This document shows positions 34,201 to 45,632 of a stretch of DNA of 64,000 nt, piece after piece. Numbering within the stretch: position 1 is the first letter of the stretch; every line of letters starts with the position of its first letter. Source of the DNA: Medicago truncatula (Eukaryota; Streptophyta; Magnoliopsida; Fabales; Fabaceae); NCBI RefSeq assembly GCF_003473485.1, contig NC_053044.1, positions 51,748,091 to 51,812,090 on the forward strand, written 5' to 3'. Both the position numbers and the translations under genes were made by a program. The notes below the pieces were generated by a model that worked only from the letters and a program-made list of their open reading frames with translations, searched no databases and was not told where the DNA came from.

Positions 34201-36334
34201 AATTCCCTAGTTAGTAGTTACATCCATCAAATTAGACTGATAGTTCACTGAACTGTATTTAATATTTGCATTAGGAATTTATGGACACACACACAGACAG
34301 ACAATCCGAATATATTTTAGTGCCACCTTTCTCTTTGTTTAATCCCATTACCTTCCCCTGACTCTTCCTCATCTTCAGTGCTAGAAACATGTTAATATTT
34401 TTAAGATATTGATTGATTTGAGAATAATGTGTTGGAATTTAACAGAGGATCAAAATCATAGATATGAATGTATAGCATATTATTAAAACAAATTAGTAAT
34501 GTTGTAACCGTGTACCTTGGATGACTAAAGAATCCATAATCCATAGAGACTTGGGAGAATTAGGGTTGATAGAATGCTTTTGCCTTTTATTGGTGAGCAG
34601 TTACTTTTTTTTTGTTTTAGTATATCTAACCTAATGTGATGACTTATATATGCCCATTAGTGAGGCAGGGACCTCTCAATGGGCTAAATAAAAAGAACTG
34701 TCAGACCAATCACGACCCGTTCACAATAAACATCATATTGGGCTTTATTGTGAACGAACCGTGATGTGCTGAGTTGTTCATTTTAGTTAGCCCATTGAGA
34801 GGTCTTTGCCTCCACCGATGGTCATATAATCTAGCCATCCCATTAGGTTAGATATACTGAAACAGAAAAAAGTAACTGCTCATCATCACTAAGAGGCAGA
34901 AGCATTCTCCCACCCCTAATTCTCCCAAGTCTCTATGGATTCTTCAGTCATCCAAGATACATGGTCATAGCATTATTAATATGTTTTAATAATATGCTAT
35001 ACATTCATATTTATGATTTTGCTTATCTGTTAAATTCCAACAATTGGTATTAGGGCTAACTAGATATGTTGTATGGCTTTTATTAATTGATGTTGATATG
35101 TAATATAGAGTTGAATTGCATGATTGTTCTTGCTGTTGTTTTTGATGAACAATCTCTGTTGAATGATTATACATATATATTAATTTCAACATAATGATGA
35201 TCTACAATCCATTTCTAATATGTGTTTTGCTTCTTCACTTGCAGGGCTACAGATAATCAGGTAATGACGCCTAATTTGTGCAACTCCTGTGGATTTTTAC
35301 TGCATTCATATTTTTTGATAAACTACATCACATCTAATGTCTTTTGCTTGTTTATTTGGCGGAGTTCATGATGTATGAGCCATATAATGACCTTTAAAAA
35401 CGTAACTTTGAATTGGGGAGTTATTTGCACTGTAAATACGAAATCAAGAAAAGAAACTACCAAACCAAAAATTCCTAAGGAGTTCAGCATGAATGTGTCA
35501 TAAGTTCTAGAAAGCAAATGCTACTCTACATTTGTTGTGTGATTGTGCCTTTCAGATTGGTGTATTTATAGATGAGCCGTATATGTTGGAGAGGTTTTAT
35601 CACTCCTTCACATCTCCAAGGGAAAAAATAGAATAGAAATTGAGAAATAGAATTTGCCATGGTATTTTAAGTTGAATTGCTGGGATTGGTGCGGTTGATT
35701 GTGTGATTAAAGCTAGGTTGTAGTGAGGAGTCTCTAAATTATAACCATAGTATATTGTGAATTGCAAAGTTTTATGCTCTGAGATAAGTGGATGCTTATG
35801 GAAATTCATTTCCGACAGTTATATGTGGCAACCTGTTCACCTGCTCGGGATACTACTGGTGGTTATGTGGCTTGGGGTCACTCCACTCTTGTTGGTCCTG
35901 TAAGTATATCCTTTATGTTTAGCTTTCCTTTGGTAGAGCCATTTAAATTTGCTGACTATGCAAGTTGGTATTGTACTGTATGTTCTATTTTTAATTACAA
36001 ATAGAAGGAAAAATATCTTTAATTGTCAGTAAGGCACAAAAACTTATTGTGGACCATATCAATGTGGCAGTTTGGAGAAGTTTTGGCTACTACAGAACAC
36101 GAGGAGACAACCATTATAGCTGAAATTGATTACTCAATACTGGAACAGAGAAGGTTTACTTTCCTTCAAACTACAATATCTTGCACATGTTTAACTTTTG
36201 GTTGCAGTGATATCAATTAATCATTAAGAAATATTATTATTATTTGATTACTCAGGACAAACCTCCCTGTGACTAAGCAACGGCGAGGTGATCTTTATCA
36301 ATTGGTAGATTTGCAGAGGCTGAATTCCAACTGA
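31243..36334 (+). CDS. Omega-amidase / NIT2-type nitrilase-superfamily hydrolase, probably plastid-targeted
   Basis: Ten exons (31243-31467, 31551-31667, 31766-31990, 32356-32449, 33017-33091, 33570-33648, 35245-35260, 35819-35899, 36071-36153, 36256-36334) splice in phase to ~357 residues. Residues 1-~70 are rich in Ser, Arg and Asn with few acidic residues, like a chloroplast or mitochondrial transit peptide. The domain starts at [10 protein letters not shown]. The Glu-Lys-Cys triad is present: Glu115 in LPEIWNSPY, Lys189 in KHRKIHLFD, and Cys230 in [28 protein letters not shown] and [12 protein letters not shown] follow, as in NIT2. The enzyme hydrolyses alpha-ketoglutaramate and alpha-ketosuccinamate, a repair step after glutamine transamination (family knowledge). 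Exon 7 is only 16 bp. Intron 6 is ~1.6 kb and contains an LTR-like insertion. Confidence 0.92.
33306..33348 (+). mobile_element. Tiny retroposed insertion flanked by 13-bp direct repeats (intron)
   Basis: A 43-bp insert beginning CAACAACAACCAAGCC and ending TAGGTTTGGCTTTG lies between exact copies of GGGATATACTAAA (33293-33305 and 33349-33361). The inserted text resembles a CAACAACAACCAAGCC tail widely seen in plant retroposons (from memory). Confidence 0.55.
34430..35056 (+). mobile_element. Palindromic LTR-like element with primer-binding-site remnant (intron 6)
   Basis: The sequence from TGTTGGAATTTAACAG (34430) to CTGTTAAATTCCAACA (ends 35042) folds back on itself for ~600 bp. Matched arms include TATTCATA/TATGAATA segments, ATGGATTC/GAATCCAT and CCTCTCAATGGGCTAA / TTAGCCCATTGAGAGG. 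It begins TG and ends CA and is followed by TTGGTATTAGGGC, close to the initiator-Met tRNA binding site TGGTATCAGAGC used by plant LTR retrotransposons. No internal coding region follows. Confidence 0.55.
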
Positions 36335-38088
36335 ATGGAGCGGGACTTTTATATTTGAGGCATCTGCATAATTACATTACCTTGTAAGAAGCATGCACAT
36401 GCCATCTTTTATGGTAATTGGATGCTGTATTATTGATGATGTGGAACCCAAACCCTAAACAGAAAGAAAGAAATAAAGGAATTTGTGCTTTCTCTATCTG
36501 TTTGGTTTGTTGTTAATTGTGACCATGGTTACTAGCATTTCTCAAATCGGGATTGGACATTGTTTAGCCTGTGAGGAAATAAATGAACTTGGACGTATGT
36601 ACAGGAGCGGTGTGTTGTAAGTTATGAACTGTGTTGTCTGTATGATCAGTGACTCCAGGTTGGTTCCAGTGTAGTGCGGATCACATGATCAGGCTATGAG
36701 GATCTGGTTATATGTACAACATATGTCAGATTCACAGGCCGAAATGGATTAAAGGTTTTAAACTTACAATTTGCAGGTGTTACCCTCAGAGTATACTTGC
36801 ACCAGTTGTGAATAAATTCATCATGTGATCTATCTGTTAAAATAAACCATCCTTTGATTTAACAAAATATGTATTAGACTGCTCAGTTAGTAGACTCATG
36901 CAGTTAAATGGAGGATAAAAATGGGCCGGCCTCGTGTGTAAAATATGACTTAATCATTGTCTACCCCGATTCCTATGAATTTTCTCCAAAAAAAGTTTGA
37001 GAAAAAATATTCCTAGGCATAAATGTTCTCGAAAATATAGTAACTTTTTGTAACTTACTTTGTTCTTATGGATTTATTCCCCTATTCCTATGAATTTATT
37101 CTCGGGAAGATAGAATGTGCGTTCCCATGTAATTCTATATAAAAAAAAAAAAATTAAAAACAGTTTTAACTTCCAATTTTTCTAGGAATGTGAAGTTATG
37201 CGCCAACATTTTTTTGAAAAAATATCCAAGAATCAAATTTTCATATTTACATTCTTGGGTAAGTTATTCCTGAATAATTTTTGTGTTGGTGAAAAAAAAG
37301 TCCCCTTAGATATATACATAGCAGGGAACTGATATAATGACAAATTTGGATGTGGCTACCAGCAATAAACAAGAAACGGAAAATAAAGTTGGAGGCCGAA
37401 CTAGAGAATGGTTATGGAACTATATGCTGCATATTGATTGTTAACTCAATTTGATGTATCTTCGTAATCCTGTTATTGGTATTGTTAGTAAGCCATCATG
37501 TGGTGATGTATTATTACTGCTAAATCTTTGAACTGCTTCGAGATACTGTGTTTGGGGTGTTAGTTTGTATACACGGAGCATAACTTATGCTTCAACGTAC
37601 TGTGTACAGTTTTAATAAAGACTTACTTATTCAGACACAAAAGAAGCAGGGGAGTTGAACTCACGTATGAATGCGAATAAGATTTAGAGGTATCAATATG
37701 ATTTCATCACTTACCACTATTATACACATACAGATGGAGTGGACTCTTATGAGTTATCAATATAAGGAATCATGCAAGTATCAGCCAGGGAAACTTGGCA
37801 AGGCAGTCGATAATATAAACGTAGTGCGTACGTGTGCCATGTGCCTGCGTGCAAGTTTAAAGTTTGTACACACACGGGACGTGAGTATCTCACTGACACA
37901 GACACTTGGGAAGCGATGTCAGGTTGCTTTGTATGTAGCCATACCCTGTCACGTGGTACATTGCCATTGCCTGCTCGCATGCATGTTGTGGGCTCCTTGT
38001 CATTTATTGTCTTCCAAACCCAAATTGAAATCCTATCAATTTATATATTTCAGTTCCAAATTAAGACACATTTGATTATTTCACGCTT
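36335..38088. other. 3' flank of the amidase gene and gene-free space
   Basis: It includes the 3' UTR and a decayed foldback with TTCCTA/TAGGAA motifs at about 36960-37285. A 134-codon frame at 37671-38075 has no family resemblance and is not called. Confidence 0.45.
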
Positions 38089-39697
38089 ATTAAAATGGGT
38101 TATGTTAACTTGTGTCTGTGAAGTCCATATGCTTCAAAATGGATGATGTATTGTATCTCTTACGCATCCTGCATCAATACCTGATATTTCCCGATATATA
38201 TTAAAAGAGTATTCGAAGATTAAATTTTATATTAAAAAAAAATAATTATTTGATACTTCCTGATACGTATCAGGAAAGTATCCGAAGATTAAATTTTATT
38301 TTTATTTTTTGGATGTTCTTTTTTGGATCGATATAGTATAGCACTAACAATATTCCTTTTGGATATAGTATAACACTGATGGTGTTCTTTTCGGGATATA
38401 TTGTGTATGTAGTTGACTGACCGTCACTCTCTTAATTGTCAATATTATATATATTTATGTTGATGTGCTACGAGCCTATGACTGTTTCTTGTGTTTGTAA
38501 TATATTTGCATATTAAAAAAATGGTTATAATTATATAATTTTTTATTAATGTATCCCAGCAGTATCATATCTTGATTTTTGAAATTTATCCGCATCGACG
38601 TATCGGTGCAGTATCGTATCTTGTATTCGTGCTTTAGAGACTTGTGTCCTTAGAACATATGCTAAGGATCCCATAAATGGTACTTCCTCCGTTAAAAAAT
38701 ACATGTCACAGTAAAATAATACACACATGTCAATACACAATTTTGACCATTAAAATGGGTTATGTTAACTTGTGTCTGTGAAGTCCATATGCTTCAAAAT
38801 GGATGATGTATTGTACTCCCTCCGTCCCAAATTGTATGTCACTTTAGAAAAAATATTTGTCCCAAATTATATGTTGCTTTACAATACCAATGAAAAATTA
38901 ATGTTACTTTTCCTATTATATCCTTAACTATTTATTACTCTATTCTTTCAATTCCTTCATTTATCTTTCCCATATCATTTATTGAGGATAATTTTGTAAA
39001 ACAACTCATAATATCTCTTTCCCACACAATATTAATTACATTTCTTAATATGTGTGAAATGCCTAAAACGTTATACAATTTGGGACGGAGGGAGTATCTC
39101 TTACGCATCCTGCATCAATACTTGATATTTCCCGATACATATTAAAAGAGTATTCGAAGATTAAATTTTATTTTTTAAAAAAAAATAATTATCTGATACT
39201 TCCTGATACGTATCAAGAAAGTATCCGAAGATTAAATTTTAATTTTATTTTTTGGATATTCTTTTTTGGATCGATATAGTATAGCACTAACAATGTTCTT
39301 TTTGGATATAGTATAACACGGATGGTGTTCTTTTCGGGATATATTGTGCATGTCGTTGACTGACCGTTACCCTCTTAATCGTCAATATTATATATATTTA
39401 TGTTGATGTGCTACGAGCCTATGACTGGTTTCTTGTGTTTGTAATATATTTGCATATTAAAAAAAATGTTTATAATTATATAATTTTTTATTAACGTATC
39501 CCAGCAGTATCGTATCTTGATTTTTGAAATTTATCTGTATCGACGTATCGGTACAGTATCGTATCTTGTATTCGTGCTTCACAGACTTGTGTCCTTAAAA
39601 CATATGCTAAGGATCCCATAAATGGTACTTCCTTCGTTCAAAAATACATGTCACAGTAAAATAATACACACATGTCAATACACAATTTTGACCATTA
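38089..39697. repeat. Tandem direct duplication, ~660-bp unit, second copy enlarged by a MITE
   Basis: Copy 1 is about 38089-38748 and copy 2 about 38749-39697. They share ATTAAAATGGGTTATGTTAA at the start and the blocks CTGATACGTATCA, GATCGATATAGTATAGCAC, GTTGACTGACCGT and TGTGCTACGAGCCTATGACT. They end in ATGTCAATACACAATTTTGA. Divergence is a few percent by eye. Copy 2 contains a 279-bp Stowaway element that copy 1 lacks. Confidence 0.88.
38816..39094. mobile_element. Stowaway-like MITE inserted in duplication copy 2
   Basis: Ends CTCCCTCCGTCCCAAATTGT and ACAATTTGGGACGGAGGGAG are complementary. TA lies on both sides (38814-38815 and 39095-39096). The unoccupied site is preserved in copy 1 at 38154-38155, so both the insertion point and the TA duplication are shown directly. 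Confidence 0.92.
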
Positions 39698-39884
39698 ATA
39701 TCTTTAATTATGTATATAATAAAAAATCATAAAAATTTAATATTCTGAAATTCATCGAGACAAATCAAACAACATCTTACATGCTAATATTTGTATTTAT
39801 ATATAGTTAAAAAAAATGGTTAAAGTAAACTATGTGAATAATGTACATTGTAAAATTACGAGATGTATTTTAAAACGGAGGGAG
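39628..39884. mobile_element. Stowaway-like MITE; left piece repeated at 38683-38748
   Basis: Left end CTTCCTTCGTTCAAAAATAC pairs with right end TTTTAAAACGGAGGGAG, with TA flanks (39626-39627 and 39885-39886). The first ~66 bp also occur at 38683-38748, where duplication copy 1 ends. This indicates that the duplication breakpoint lay inside this element. Confidence 0.75.
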
Positions 39885-40074
39885 TAAATATTTGTCACAA
39901 AACATTTACTTTCAACCTCTAGAAGAATAAATTGGCACAATTTCCTAGACAAAATTTCGACTTTTGGTTTACTAACATGTGAAAATGTACAAGTAAAAGA
40001 AAGAGAAAAATGATTTTAAATATCATTGTTAAGTAACATTGAATTCACCATTATCATAAACGAATAGAAAGATG

Positions 40075-40164
40075 TTCTCATGAGCTTATCTCAGTTGGTA
40101 TGAACAATGTATGATATATGCAAAGTCCGGGATCCAAACTCCGACCACCACAAAAAAAACTAAC
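40075..40164 (+). mobile_element. tRNA-derived SINE, same family as the one near 20.1 kb
   Basis: It shows TGAGCTTATCTCAGTTGGT (A-box-like) and a GGGATCCAAACTCC B-box-like region, then a CAAAAAAAA tail. Flanks AGAAAGATG (40066-40074) and AGAAAGACG (40165-40173) look like a target duplication with one change. Confidence 0.7.
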
Positions 40165-40321
40165 AGAAAGACGGACACTCACATTTTTTTTATTGCGCTA
40201 ACACGTTTAGATTATCAATGGTATTTTATAGAAATTTTGAGTCTAAATTAGAAACGATATTTTATATAATTTTTTTTATATAGATTAAAATTATAAGTAT
40301 AAATATTTACAAAAGATAAAA

Positions 40322-40493
40322 GATATATGTACAGCCATTTTTTAACAACTTTTGGAATAACCTTCTCTCTCATACTCACATGTGGTTTTATTCTCCCTCT
40401 TATTCTTTCTCGCTTTATTGTTTTTTATCCAATAAAAAGAAAGAAAAAGTGATTATCACAAAAGTTGTCTAAAGTTGGATGTACAAATATCAC
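40322..40493. mobile_element. Copy 3 of the ~170-bp MITE-like family
   Basis: It begins with TATGTACAGCCATTTTTTAA and has CTTCTCTCTCATACTCACAT and a pyrimidine tract. It ends with GGATGTACAAATATC, which is complementary to its start, so this copy shows the terminal inverted repeats best. Confidence 0.65.
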
Positions 40494-41445
40494 TTCTCTA
40501 ATAAAATTCAAATGTTAAGTTCGTGGACTGCTGATTAGTGTCCCTTAGTTAAACAGTTAAAAATAGAAAGAAAAACAAAGTCAACATTGAAAGCAATATT
40601 TTTTCAAGTTTCAAAAAAAAAAATTTTTTTTATAATTTCTTAATCAGTGCCCCGGGGCATGGTTAACATTTCCTCTAAGTATAGATTAAAAGTATAAGTA
40701 TAGATTAACATATATTCACCATATTTTGTAGTTAATGCCGTCAACTAAAATCATTTAGATCAAATCTGGAAATAATGATTGAAGCTGAGTTGTGGGTCTA
40801 ATTAAGCTCGTGGACTGCTGACTACTGAGAAACAACAATATGTTTTCCTTTTCGCAGCACAAAATTTTCTTAGCTGATTATGAATCACTTATTGAAATCT
40901 CTCCGTGCTATTAAATTCATCAATATCCTCAGAATACTGTCCCTACTAAGTATTAAATCCCCTAAATATATGCATTGCATCAGACCTGAAGGGATCATTG
41001 TCTTATTGTGTTTTTGGTAGCCAGCCTTACCTTGCTTAGCTATAACCATATTCTAACCGTTAACAGCAGCTTCCTTCAAATTGGTCATCACGTTCGTTGA
41101 AGCTGAATTAAGAGACCAAATGATAGATTTTTTCTGATTCAATTCACCTTTATCTCCAAGATAGGGTACAAAAATTAAGACCATGTGGGTCATTTATGTT
41201 ACTTATGTCTAACAAAGTTTATGTCGTGAGGGAACTATACATGAAAAAAAACCAAATGTTGAAAGTCATGTGATATTGACAAGAATTATAGTGACAAAGC
41301 TTTGGTGTACCCATATTGCTAATGGTAGTGGTGGGGATTGTGGGATTTGCTGTATTAATTCTTAGTGTAACTCCGATCTTTCCTTTTTGGTCTAGCTAAT
41401 CATGATGTTTTGCTTTCCCATATCTATATTTAGTAATATTTTTTT
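40494..41445. other. Gene-free stretch with MITE debris
   Basis: About 40530-40675 carries GATTAGTGTCCC and CAGTGCCCCGGGGCATGG, related to the foldback at 27281. The rest has no coding signal. Confidence 0.4.
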
Positions 41446-43342
41446 GGCTTAATACATCATTTGCTCCCTTAACTTATTTTCAGTTTTCAATTTGGTCCTC
41501 TAACTATTAAACGTTCCAAATTGATCATTTATCTTCTTTCCATCATTCAATTTGGTCCTATTTTATTCATTTTAACCCCCAAGAAAAGGAGACCGTTGGA
41601 TAAATGAGGTTTATTAGATCTAACTGTGTATCACCAACACCGGATTTATTCTTCTTCTTCCCTCATTTTCATCTTCATACAACTTTTTCATCAATCTTCA
41701 TCATCTTCAACCTCATTATCTTCAATGGTTTATTATCAATAGAAGCATCGTTTACGGGAGATCCGGATACATCTAACTTCTCAGGACTACTTATACCGTA
41801 AAAATATCCATGAACCGTGGCACCAATCGGCGATGAAACAAGAAAAGCTTCTGATGAAATGATCAGAATCAGATATGCAGCGGAAAAGATCAAAGCAGAG
41901 AAAAGAAAAGCAAGACACAAGCAGTTATCCTGGTTCCTTCCACAAATCGGAAGTAGTCCAGTCCCCCTTGCACTTCCAAGGAGATTTCACTATAATCACA
42001 AAGATTACAAATGCTCAATACTCTCTAAGTATGAGACTTCTCAAAAATGCTCAAGCACACACGCAAGAGTCTTCCAATGCTCAAGCACTAAGCAAGAGTC
42101 TTCTAATGCTCAAGCACGCAGGCAAGAGGCTTCTGATCAAACAAAAATACAATGAAATTAGTTTGACTTGAACACTTGATATACAATCAGTGGTGTTCAC
42201 AATACAATACGTTAAAGACTCTAGACTTTTGAATTTCTAAGATGTATCAAATCAGTGCAGAAATTCAGTGTGCTTTGTAGAATCAAATTGACAGAGTTTT
42301 GGCGCTTTTTAACTTGTGTATGTCTATCTACAATCTTCAAGTCTTCACTCCTTTATATAGAGGTGTGAAAGAGACGTTGAGATGATTTGCACGTCTAAAG
42401 AGTCGTTTAGAATCCTTTGATCATTCACCAGTAATCCTTTGTCTGATTTGGGTGTAGTCCTTTGAAGAATTAGCTTCAAATTCATTCCCATCTTGAAGGC
42501 ACAAATTCTGCAGGCATAGCTGTTGTCTTGTCTTGTAGCGTGGACAAAACAGAGTAGTGGAGGTAGTGGTTGTACACTTGTACTTTGTCAATTCTGTTAA
42601 CGAAGGACAAATACTCAGTGCTGTCCAAATGACCGATGATACCTCCCTTTCAATTCTTCGTTCTTCTTAGATAATGTTGAAATGAGAAACAGCTACTTTG
42701 GATCTTCAGTTTGAATTTACGGATAAAATGTAGCTTCTGGTGATGATATCGCTTCTGATGAAAACCTTGCTTCTGATGAGCTTATGCTTCTGATGATGTC
42801 ATCACTTCTGATGCACTTCAGCTTCAGGAGCACTTCAAGCTTCAGACGCAGTTTTCTTCAGATGCTATGAATTCCTTTGCTTTCCATTGTTCTTCCAAGA
42901 CCTATTGAAATTACTTGACTAGCATTTGGTCCTGTACACTTGAACGTCCTGTACACTTGAACAATTATTAGCAATAACCAATTGACAATTTTTAATACCT
43001 TGTTATCATCAAAACTCATTAAGGTTCATTGTAAAACACATTTTGTTCCAACAGAATTTTTTAAAGAACAAAAAAAAAGTTGAAGATGATGAAGATTGAT
43101 GAAGGTTGTATGAAGATGAAGATGAGGGAAGAAAATGAATAAATCAGGTGTTGGTGATACACAGTTAGATCTGATAGACCTCATATATCCAGCGGTCTCC
43201 TTTTCTTGGTGGTTAAAATGAATAAAATAGGACCAAATTGAATGATGGAAAGAAGATAAAGGACCAATTTAGAACGTTTAATAGTCAGGGAACCAAATTG
43301 AAAACTGAAAATAAGTTAAGGGACCAAATGATGTATTAAGCC
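41446..43342. mobile_element. Large foldback Mutator-like element with long arms and a filled centre
   Basis: The ends read GGCTTAATACATCATTTG on both sides (in reverse complement on the right). The arms stay complementary for about 265 bp (41446-41711 against 43077-43342). Flanks TATTTTTTT (41437-41445) and TATTTTATT (43343-43351) are a probable 9-bp duplication with one change. The central ~1.36 kb is unrelated to the arms and appears to be a separate insertion. A frame at 41817-42155 inside it has no known resemblance. Confidence 0.7.
41712..43076 (-). mobile_element. Probable LTR-retrotransposon fragment inside the foldback element
   Basis: Read on the minus strand, it begins near 43054 with TGTTGGAACAAAATGTG and TGAGTTTTGATGATAACAAG. 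In my memory these resemble the 5' end of legume Ty1/copia LTRs. CTTCTGATGA-type units repeat several times near 42735-42810. No pol domain is visible and the other boundary could not be placed. Confidence 0.4.
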
Positions 43343-43388
43343 TATTTTATTCCTTCACTTTTTTATAAGTACCCATTGCATCTTTATT

Positions 43389-43758
43389 GAGGAATACACC
43401 ATCAAATTAGTCTCTATCTTTGTAAATGATTCTTAAATTAGTCATTGACTCTATTAATACTTCAAAATAGTCCATGTCTTTGTCAAAAGTTTCTCAATTA
43501 AGTCCCTCCTCGTGTGGAAAAAAAAACATAAAAACATTGATCAATTGATAAACTTTTGACAAAGACATAGACTATTTAAAAATATTGTCAAAAGTTTCTC
43601 AATTAAATCCATGTTTCTATGTTTTTTCACACGACCAGAGATTTAATTGAGAAACTTTTGACAAAGACAAATACATAGACTATTTTGATATATTAATAGA
43701 GTCAGAGACTAATTTGATAATCACTTACAAATACATGGTTCAAATTGGTGGTTTACTC
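43389..43758. mobile_element. Foldback element
   Basis: Left GAGGAATACACCATCAAATT and right (reverse complement) GAGTAAACCACCAATTTGAA arms continue through TTAGTCTCTGACTCTATTAA and AAACTTTTGACAAAGAC. The latter occurs several times inside. It is non-coding and no clear target duplication was found. Confidence 0.6.
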
Positions 43759-43888
43759 ACCTATTAAGTATATATTAAAATAGATTAATTATATAATTAA
43801 TTTGTACGTTTATTGTATTAGAGTCGTGTTTGAAAAAAAAATACATTTAATGATTTTGGAAAAAAAATTGAGTGCTATATAAATAAGG

Positions 43889-44066
43889 AGAATGCTAACT
43901 AGTGCTCTAAGGGCAATGGTTAAGCATCCAAAACAAGTAAGTTTTTATAAAAAAGTTGTGTAATAATTACTTTATCAAAAATAACATCTTATATTTCCAA
44001 GATAAAATTTCTATTTATAAATTCTTTAACCAATTCCCTGAGGACATTAGTTAGCAAGATCCTATA
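43889..44066. mobile_element. Small foldback MITE
   Basis: AATGCTAACTAGTGCTCTAAGGGCA at the left pairs with a right end reading TGAGGACATTAGTTAGCAAGATCC. A related right end occurs alone near 19815. It is non-coding. Confidence 0.55.
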
Positions 44067-44857
44067 AATAATAAGAAAAGTTCAGATTAAGGACAAGACG
44101 TGTATAAAAAGGAATACAAAAGTGTGTAAAATAATAAGAAAAACAACAGCAAGGCAGATAGCAACATTACAAGGTGAAATATCCTACACAAACACACAAA
44201 TTCGTCCATCAAGCATGGTAATAAAAGAAAAATTAGGCATGTACACCTTATGTCGCCACGGAGAATGAAGTTTCACCATATCAATCATCGAAGAGATAGA
44301 CGACTCTTTGTTATGAAAATCTGAAGGATATGACCCTTCCAAATTATCCATATATAGCCAACCATATTATTTGAAGAGAGATGCAAATATCCTTCCTAAA
44401 AATACGAGCACCGTCAAACTAAAAAGCATTCAAACCAATATCAGATGGAAAAGTACACTAGATATCCCTATCCACATCAAAATGATGCAAACCAATTTTT
44501 TGAGGAAAATTTAAAATGGAACTTATATTTGGTTATTTTCCAGTTGAGCTTAAGTAAATATGAAGAAACTAGTCAAACTACTATGATCGATAGATGGTAA
44601 TTGAATAAGGTTACGTGTTATAAGGGGACAACCATGTGTTCAATTTGATTGCTCTATGATTGTCAAACGGGTTGATTTTACGATGAAAATAGGCACTTTT
44701 TAAACAAACAAAGCTAAGACATTTTAAAAGTCTAGTTATAAATAAATCTCACTCTCTATAGAAATAGAAATATTAATTATTTAATTAAAGATGAAATATG
44801 TTTTCAACTACTGAAATTATATTTGTCCGATAGATCTAGCTGATCAACGAGTAATAC
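44067..44857. other. Gene-free stretch
   Basis: Mixed composition with no long frame on either strand. The 44170-44480 part is less AT-rich and may be old retroelement sequence, but no domain could be read. Confidence 0.4.
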
Positions 44858-44860
44858 TTA

Positions 44861-45209
44861 GGATGTGTTTGTTTCAAGTTATAATTGTTGATTTCCGGGA
44901 ATAAAATGATATAAATGTATATGCCTATGTTTGTTACAAGTTTACTAAAATTTATTCCTTGGTATAAAATGTTCATGGGAATAGAAAAAATTTCCCAAGG
45001 AAAAGGGTGGGAATAAAGTTCCCATGGAGATGGGAATAAATTCATAAATAGTTTACCTATTATAATCCCTATTTTTATGGTTCCTAGGAATATTATAAAG
45101 CTAACCAAACATATTTTTCCTAAATTCCTTGGAATAAAATTCTCATCTTTATATTCTAAGGAATGTTATTCCTAGGAATAAATTTGGTAAACTTGAAACA
45201 AACACACCC
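44861..45209. mobile_element. Tourist-like (PIF/Harbinger) MITE
   Basis: Left end GGATGTGTTTGTTTCAAG and right end CTTGAAACAAACACACCC are inverted. TTA flanks both sides (44858-44860 and 45210-45212), the 3-bp signature of PIF/Harbinger elements. The interior is rich in GGAATAA/TTATTCC. It is non-coding. Confidence 0.8.
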
Positions 45210-45502
45210 TTATATTGTTAAGCTAAACGTCTTTCCTTAGTTTGAATGTATATAATTTATAATATAGACTATATATATTAATTATTCAATGAATCTGGGA
45301 AAAAAATTTGATTGAATATAAGACCATAATGAGTATTAATTAAAGATAAAAAAAATGTATTTCTCTTTAAAAAAAGATAAAAAATGTATTCAACTATTGA
45401 ATACGGTATATATTTTTGAATTATGATTTTATATATAATATTTAATTTATATTTTTTTTCACAATTTGATTGATAATTTTTAGATTAAATATATTTATAG
45501 TA

Positions 45503-45629
45503 CTACCTCCGGTCCTATTTACAAGAGAAATTTAGGTCAACAAAAGTGAATGTATTTGGACTGAATTTTTAACTAGATACATCAACTTTTGTTGACCCAA
45601 AATTCTCTTATAAATAGGACCGGAGGGAG
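45503..45629. mobile_element. Short Stowaway-like MITE (near-perfect hairpin)
   Basis: Left arm CTACCTCCGGTCCTATTTAC and right arm TAAATAGGACCGGAGGGAG pair, and further paired segments run inward, leaving a small loop. TA flanks it (45501-45502 and 45630-45631). Confidence 0.85.
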
Positions 45630-45632
45630 TAA

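Noticed and set aside
37671..38075. 134-codon open frame on the plus strand with several Cys and His residues
   Set aside because: No recognisable domain, an overlapping frame of similar length on the other strand, unusual composition, and no promoter or splice context. It was treated as chance.
41817..42155. 112-codon frame (MAPIGDETRKASDEMIRIRY start) inside the 41.4-43.3 kb element
   Set aside because: It lies in the inserted core of a transposon, has overlapping frames in two other readings, and matches no family I know.
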